Assembly (NCBI GenBank): GCA_017457465.1 | Contig: JAFTHJ010000024.1 | Location: 1 to 8,434 of the forward strand | DNA from: Clostridia bacterium | GTDB lineage: Bacteria; Bacillota; Clostridia; Oscillospirales; CAG-272 | DNA length: 8,434 nt | Direction of reading: 5' to 3' | In this document: piece by piece, positions 4,708 through 8,434 of the stretch | Layout: the number at the start of each line of letters is the position of its first letter | Position numbering within the stretch: the first letter of the stretch is position 1 | Made by a program: the position numbers and the translations under genes | The notes under the pieces: generated by a model | Told to the model about the DNA's origin: nothing | Database searches by the model: none | Seen by the model: only the letters and a program-made list of their open reading frames with translations

Positions 4708-5326
4708 TATAGCTCTTCCAAAGGGAAGACTTGGAGAGAAGGCATACCGTGTTTTCGAGGCGGCGGGATATGAGTGTCCGTCGATACGCGAGGAGAACAG
4801 AAAGCTCATCTTTGAGAACGAGGAAAAGGGAATAAGATATTTCTGGGTTAAGCCCTCCGACGTTGTTATCTACGTTGAGAGAGGAGCGGCGGATATCGGT
4901 ATCGCGGGTAAGGATATAATCCTTGAATATTCCCCCGATATTTATGAACTTGCCGACCTCGGTATGGGTAAGTGCCGAATGGCGGTGGCTTGTAAACGAG
5001 ACTTTTGCGATAATCGCGACAGAACTCTCCGTGTTGCCACAAAATTCCCGAATATAGCGAAGAAATATTATAATTCGCAGAGCAGGGAGATAGATATAAT
5101 AAAGCTCAACGGCTCTATTGAGTTGGCTCCGATTCTCGGACTTTCAGATGTTATCGTTGATATCGTTGAGACGGGAAAGACACTTTATGAGAACAACCTT
5201 GAGCCGAGAGAGACTATCGTGGATATAAGCGCGAGACTCGTGGCAAACAAGGTGAGCTATAAATTCAAGAATGCCGAGATAACCGCTATGTGCGAGAAAA
5301 TCTCGGAGCAGATAAAGAATTCTTAA
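4685..5326 (+). CDS. hisG: ATP phosphoribosyltransferase catalytic subunit, short form
   Basis: HisG joins ATP and PRPP to make N1-(5-phosphoribosyl)-ATP, the first committed step of histidine synthesis. The 213-residue product is the short form without the C-terminal regulatory domain, which agrees with hisZ lying next to it. Visible motifs are the N-terminal INIALPKGRLGEKA (residues about 7-20), GAADIGIAGKDIILE (67-81), and the PRPP-binding family signature ELAPILGLSDVIVDIVETGK (146-165) followed by TLYENNLEP. Counted from GTG 4685 it overlaps hisZ by 23 nt. If translation began at ATG 4700 it would have 208 residues and an overlap of 8 nt. The stop is followed at once by the hisD ribosome binding site. 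Confidence 0.95.
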   Translation: MSLKQMINIALPKGRLGEKAYRVFEAAGYECPSIREENRKLIFENEEKGIRYFWVKPSDVVIYVERGAADIGIAGKDIILEYSPDIYELADLGMGKCRMAVACKRDFCDNRDRTLRVATKFPNIAKKYYNSQSREIDIIKLNGSIELAPILGLSDVIVDIVETGKTLYENNLEPRETIVDISARLVANKVSYKFKNAEITAMCEKISEQIKNS

Positions 5327-5336
5327 GGAGATTATT

Positions 5337-6626
5337 ATGATAAAGACATACAGATACGGCGAGGTGTCGGATGAAGAGATATTCAGCCGTGTGGTTCCCG
5401 AGGTCGATGTTACGGCGATTGTTTCCGATATTATCGCAAATGTCAGGGAGCGCGGCGACGCCGCGGTGCTTGAGTACTGCGAGAAATTCGATAAGGCGAA
5501 GCTTTCAGCGCTTGAGGTAAGCGAGTCGGAGTTTGACGAGGCTTATGCGGCGGTTGACGATGAATTCAAGGATATAATGAAGAAGGCGGCGAAGAATATC
5601 TATGCCTTTCACGCAAAGCAGGTAAGAACCAGCTTAGTGATAAACGGCGATGACGGAGTCGTTATGGGACAGAAGGTAATGCCTATTGAAAAGGTGGGAC
5701 TGTATGTTCCCGGCGGTACGGCGGCGTATCCCTCATCGGTGCTTATGAACTGTATTCCCGCGAAGATAGCGGGCTGCTCCGAGATAGTTATGGTAACCCC
5801 TCCGTCCGCGGACGGAAAGGTGAACCCCGTTATACTTGCGGCGGCAAAAATCGCGGGTGTTGACAGAGTATTCAAGGTTGGCGGTGCGCAGGCGGTTGCG
5901 GCTCTGGCTTACGGAACAGAGAGTCTTCCGAAGGTCGACAAGATAGTGGGCCCCGGAAACGCTTTCGTCGCCGAGGCGAAGCAACAGGTGTTCGGTATGG
6001 TTGCTATTGATATGATAGCGGGACCGAGTGAGATAATGGTGGTGGCTGACGGTGGCTGTGACGCCGATGTCGTGGCGACAGACCTGCTTTCACAGGCAGA
6101 GCACGACAGACTTGCGAGTGCCGTTCTCGTTACAGACAGTGAGGAGCTTGCGGCGGCGGTCAGCGAGTCGCTTGAACGAATAATTCCCACGCTTTCGAGA
6201 AGCGAGATAGCGAGAGCGTCTATTGATAACAACGGAAAGATAATAGTTGCCGAGAATCTTGACCTTGCTATCGAGGTGGCTAACAGAATAGCGCCCGAGC
6301 ATCTTGAGATATGTGTGGACAACCCCTTTGATTATCTTGGAAAGATACGCAACGCGGGTTCGATATTTATGGGCAAGAGCTGTCCCGAGGCACTCGGAGA
6401 TTACTTTGCGGGACCTAACCACACGCTTCCCACGAGCGGTACGGCGAGATTTTCGAGCCCCTTGTCGGTTGACGATTTCGTGAAGAAGTCGCAGTTTACA
6501 TATTACACTCCCGAGGCACTCGAAAAGGTATGCGACGATGTCGCTTATTTCGCGAATAAAGAGGGACTTACCGCCCACGCGGCAAGTGCCGTAGTGCGCT
6601 CGAAAAAGCAGAAAGCGGACAGATAA
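5337..6626 (+). CDS. hisD: Histidinol dehydrogenase
   Basis: HisD is a zinc- and NAD-dependent cytosolic enzyme that oxidises L-histidinol to L-histidine in two steps, the last of the pathway. The 429 residues are full length. Recognised blocks are GLYVPGGTAAYPSSVLMN (121-138), KVGGAQAVAALAYGTESLP (180-198), KIVGPGNAFVAEAKQQVFG (202-220), IDMIAGPSEIMVVAD (224-238) and GDYFAGPNHTLPTSGTARFS (354-373). By comparison with the E. coli enzyme the zinc ligands correspond to Gln253 and His256 in SQAEHD, Asp355 and His414 (LTAHAAS), and the catalytic Glu-His pair to E321-H322 in APEHLEI. All are present, so the enzyme should be active. AAGGAG (5325-5330) overlaps the hisG stop and lies 6 nt before the ATG. 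Confidence 0.98.
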   Translation: MIKTYRYGEVSDEEIFSRVVPEVDVTAIVSDIIANVRERGDAAVLEYCEKFDKAKLSALEVSESEFDEAYAAVDDEFKDIMKKAAKNIYAFHAKQVRTSLVINGDDGVVMGQKVMPIEKVGLYVPGGTAAYPSSVLMNCIPAKIAGCSEIVMVTPPSADGKVNPVILAAAKIAGVDRVFKVGGAQAVAALAYGTESLPKVDKIVGPGNAFVAEAKQQVFGMVAIDMIAGPSEIMVVADGGCDADVVATDLLSQAEHDRLASAVLVTDSEELAAAVSESLERIIPTLSRSEIARASIDNNGKIIVAENLDLAIEVANRIAPEHLEICVDNPFDYLGKIRNAGSIFMGKSCPEALGDYFAGPNHTLPTSGTARFSSPLSVDDFVKKSQFTYYTPEALEKVCDDVAYFANKEGLTAHAASAVVRSKKQKADR

Positions 6627-6638
6627 AGAGGTAGCGCA

Positions 6639-7703
6639 ATGAGCCGATTTCTTAATGACAGGTATTTATCCCTTGAGGAGTATGTTCCGGGTGAACAGCC
6701 GAGGGATATGAAATATGTGAAGCTTAACACAAACGAGTCGCCTTTTCCGCCCTCGGAGGGGGTAGTTGACGCGATAAATGCTGATAGCGTCAGGCTTCTC
6801 AAGCTTTATCCCGACCCCGATTGCTCCGAGCTGCGAGATAAGATAGCGGGACTTTTCGGATACGCCAAGGAAAATGTTTTCGTTTCCAACGGCTCCGACG
6901 ATATCCTTAACTTCTCGTTTATGGCGTTCTGCGGAGATGGGAACCATTCGGTGGTATTTCCCGAGATAAGCTACGGATTTTACAAGGTTTACGCCGACCT
7001 TTACGGCGTTGATTACACAGAGATTCCTCTGGCGGCGGATTTTTCTGTCACTCCCGAGGATTATATCGGCATAGGCAAGAACATAGTGATAGCCAATCCA
7101 AACGCTCCCACGGGACTCGCTCTTGACAGAGCGACGGTGGAGAGGATAGTCGCCTCAAACCCCGACAATTTCGTGCTTGTTGATGAGGCATACGTTGATT
7201 TCGGCGCGGAGAGCTGTGTCGGACTTGTGGGCAAGTACGACAACCTGCTCGTTGTCAGAACCTTCTCAAAGTCCTATTCTCTCGCGGGTGCGAGACTTGG
7301 CTTTGCGATAGGCTCGGCGGGGCTTATAGCTGACCTTAACAAGATAAAGTTCTCAACTAATCCCTACAATATAAACAGGCTCTCAATGATTGCGGGTTGC
7401 CGCGCCATTGAGGACAATATGTATTATATGAACAACTGCAAGATTATCGCGCGTACACGCAGGAGAGTAACCGAGGAGCTGAAGAATATCGGCTTTGAGG
7501 TGCTTGATTCCAAAACTAATTTTATCTTCGCGCGTACCCCCGAGATGGGCGGGGCGGAGCTTTATTCGGAGTTGAAAAAGAGAGGCGTTCTTGTCAGACA
7601 TTTCAGCCGTGAGAGCATTAAGGATTTCAACCGCATAACGATAGGAACAGACGATGAAATGAACGTATTTCTTCGTGCGGTGAGAGAGATACTCGGAAAG
7701 TGA
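6639..7703 (+). CDS. hisC: Histidinol-phosphate aminotransferase
   Basis: HisC is a PLP enzyme of the class I/II aminotransferase fold that converts imidazole-acetol phosphate and glutamate to histidinol phosphate and 2-oxoglutarate. The 354 residues match the usual length. Signature parts are LNTNESPFPPS (29-39), SNGSDDILN (83-91), NPNAPTG (153-159), VDEAYVDF (181-188) and RTFSKSYSLAGARLGFAIG (207-225), with Lys211 as the Schiff-base lysine. Arg332 in NRITIGTDDEM corresponds to the C-terminal substrate-binding arginine of the family. It follows hisD by 12 nt, with AAAGAGGT (6625-6632) 6 nt before the ATG. Related aminotransferases such as Cobalamin-pathway CobD share the fold, but the operon position makes HisC the clear choice. 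Confidence 0.95.
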   Translation: MSRFLNDRYLSLEEYVPGEQPRDMKYVKLNTNESPFPPSEGVVDAINADSVRLLKLYPDPDCSELRDKIAGLFGYAKENVFVSNGSDDILNFSFMAFCGDGNHSVVFPEISYGFYKVYADLYGVDYTEIPLAADFSVTPEDYIGIGKNIVIANPNAPTGLALDRATVERIVASNPDNFVLVDEAYVDFGAESCVGLVGKYDNLLVVRTFSKSYSLAGARLGFAIGSAGLIADLNKIKFSTNPYNINRLSMIAGCRAIEDNMYYMNNCKIIARTRRRVTEELKNIGFEVLDSKTNFIFARTPEMGGAELYSELKKRGVLVRHFSRESIKDFNRITIGTDDEMNVFLRAVREILGK

Positions 7704-7731
7704 TTTTCGGGTTTTAGAGAAAGGAAACGTT

Positions 7732-8322
7732 ATGAGAAAAAGTGAAATAGTCAGAAAAACAGGTGAGACCGATATAAAGCTCTCTCTCGCGCTTGACGGA
7801 GAGGGTAAGAGCAGTATAAACAGCGGCTGCGGCTTTATCGACCATATGCTTACGCTCTTTGCCAAACACGCGCGTTATGACCTTGAGGTCGAGTGTCAGG
7901 GCGATACGTATGTCGATTACCACCACAGTGTTGAGGATATAGGAATTTGTCTCGGACGCGCATTCTCGGAGGCGCTCGGAGATTGTGTGGGCATCGCGAG
8001 ATACGGCGATATCATTCTCCCGATGGACGAGGCGCTGATAATGTGCGCGGTCGATATCTGCGGACGCGATACCCTCGTGGCAAGACTTGATATCCCGGCG
8101 CAGAAGGTTGGCGATTTTGATACAGAGCTTGTCGAGGAATTTCTCGCGGCTTTCGTGAGAAGCGCGAAGATAAGTTTGCACGTAAGACAGCTTGAGGGAA
8201 GAAACTCTCACCACATAATTGAGGGCGTATTCAAGGCACTCGGAAGAACACTCGCAAAGGCGACGGCAATTGACAGCGCGAGAGCGGGAGAAATTCCTTC
8301 GACAAAGGGTACGATAGTATGA
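7732..8322 (+). CDS. hisB: Imidazoleglycerol-phosphate dehydratase, monofunctional
   Basis: HisB removes water from imidazoleglycerol phosphate to give imidazole-acetol phosphate, using a di-manganese site in a 24-mer. The 196-residue protein is the stand-alone dehydratase, without the N-terminal HAD phosphatase found fused in enterobacteria; histidinol-phosphate phosphatase must therefore come from another gene outside the window. Metal-binding motifs are intact: GFIDHMLTLFAKH (34-46), DYHHSVEDIG (62-71), PMDEAL (97-102), VEEFL (134-138) and EGRNSHHIIEGVFKALGR (155-172), with the C-terminal STKG at 190-193. The gap to hisC is 28 nt, the longest inside the operon, with AAAGG just upstream of the ATG. 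Its TGA overlaps the hisH start. Confidence 0.97.
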   Translation: MRKSEIVRKTGETDIKLSLALDGEGKSSINSGCGFIDHMLTLFAKHARYDLEVECQGDTYVDYHHSVEDIGICLGRAFSEALGDCVGIARYGDIILPMDEALIMCAVDICGRDTLVARLDIPAQKVGDFDTELVEEFLAAFVRSAKISLHVRQLEGRNSHHIIEGVFKALGRTLAKATAIDSARAGEIPSTKGTIV

Positions 8323-8434
8323 TAGCGATTATAGATTACGGTGTTGGAAATCTTTTTTCACTCGCAAGTTCCTTCGCTTATATCGGCAAAGAAGCAAATC
8401 TTACCTCCGATATAGCGGAGATAAGAGCTGCGGA
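8319..8434 (+). CDS. hisH: Imidazoleglycerol-phosphate synthase glutaminase subunit, N-terminal part, cut by window edge
   Basis: HisH is the glutamine amidotransferase that supplies ammonia to HisF. The 38 codons present start MIAIIDYGVGNLFSLASSFA and continue YIGKEANLTSDIAEI, matching the first strand and helix of class I amidotransferases of the HisH type (IIDYGxGNLxS). The catalytic Cys-His-Glu triad lies beyond the edge. The ATG overlaps the hisB stop by 4 nt (ATGA), and AAAGGG (8304-8309) lies 9 nt before it. Gene order predicts hisA and hisF next; that is not visible here. Confidence 0.95.
   Translation, partial: MIAIIDYGVGNLFSLASSFAYIGKEANLTSDIAEIRAA

Noticed and set aside
5909..6578. 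Long minus-strand frames within hisD
   Set aside because: They are shadows caused by GC-rich codon use in hisD; they lack ribosome binding sites and resemble no protein.
1..8434. Mobile elements, CRISPR arrays, tRNA genes and a defence system
   Set aside because: No transposase, integrase, terminal repeats, regularly spaced repeats or tRNA-like clover-leaf sequence was seen; gene content is housekeeping.

Overview
The window looks like chromosomal DNA of a low-to-mid G+C Gram-positive bacterium of the class Clostridia, probably in the Ruminococcaceae/Oscillospiraceae neighbourhood. This rests on strong GGAGG-type ribosome binding sites, consensus sigma-A promoters with 17-bp spacers, a Firmicutes-type L10 leader with a transcription attenuator, a YerC/TrpR-like gene, and a split ATP phosphoribosyltransferase (HisZ plus short HisG). 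The taxonomic placement is inference. I saw no insertion sequence, phage gene, CRISPR array, tRNA or rRNA.

Left arm, minus strand (1-2556). Transcription runs right to left. A 316-residue polytopic membrane protein with a very acidic tail (2556-1606) is followed after 20 bp by a compact HTH regulator of the YafY/WYL kind that seems to lack the WYL domain (1585-1043). Next come a sigma-A promoter (1008-980), an L10 leader of about 160 nt, rplJ (uL10, 811-287) and the first 64 codons of rplL (bL12, 192-1, cut by the window edge). The leader can form a 14-bp antiterminator or a 13-bp terminator hairpin, both using the same RNA segment. This fits autogenous control of the ribosomal stalk proteins by L10-L12.

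Divergent region and an orphan gene (2557-3220). Two promoters point away from each other between the membrane-protein gene and a 95-residue protein of unknown function (2794-3081). The small gene has its own consensus promoter and a strong hairpin behind it, so it is probably monocistronic.

Right arm, plus strand (3221-8434). A histidine biosynthesis operon runs yerC/hisR-like regulator, hisZ, hisG, hisD, hisC, hisB, hisH (cut by the window edge). Genes overlap by 4 or 23 nt or are at most 28 nt apart. HisZ and HisG together make ATP phosphoribosyltransferase, the first step. HisB dehydrates imidazoleglycerol phosphate, HisC transaminates the product, and HisD oxidises histidinol to histidine. 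HisH is the glutaminase half of imidazoleglycerol-phosphate synthase; its partner HisF and the remaining his genes presumably lie to the right. The first gene is a TrpR-superfamily regulator, and its promoter carries an 8-bp inverted repeat (gcgcttta / taaagcgc) straddling the -10 box. The simplest reading is that this regulator represses its own operon. No T-box or leader-peptide attenuator fits in the leader of about 34 nt.

The window is largely ordinary housekeeping DNA. The parts that merit a second look are the two RNA/DNA regulatory devices, the apparently WYL-less regulator with its membrane-protein partner, and the uncharacterised 95-residue gene.
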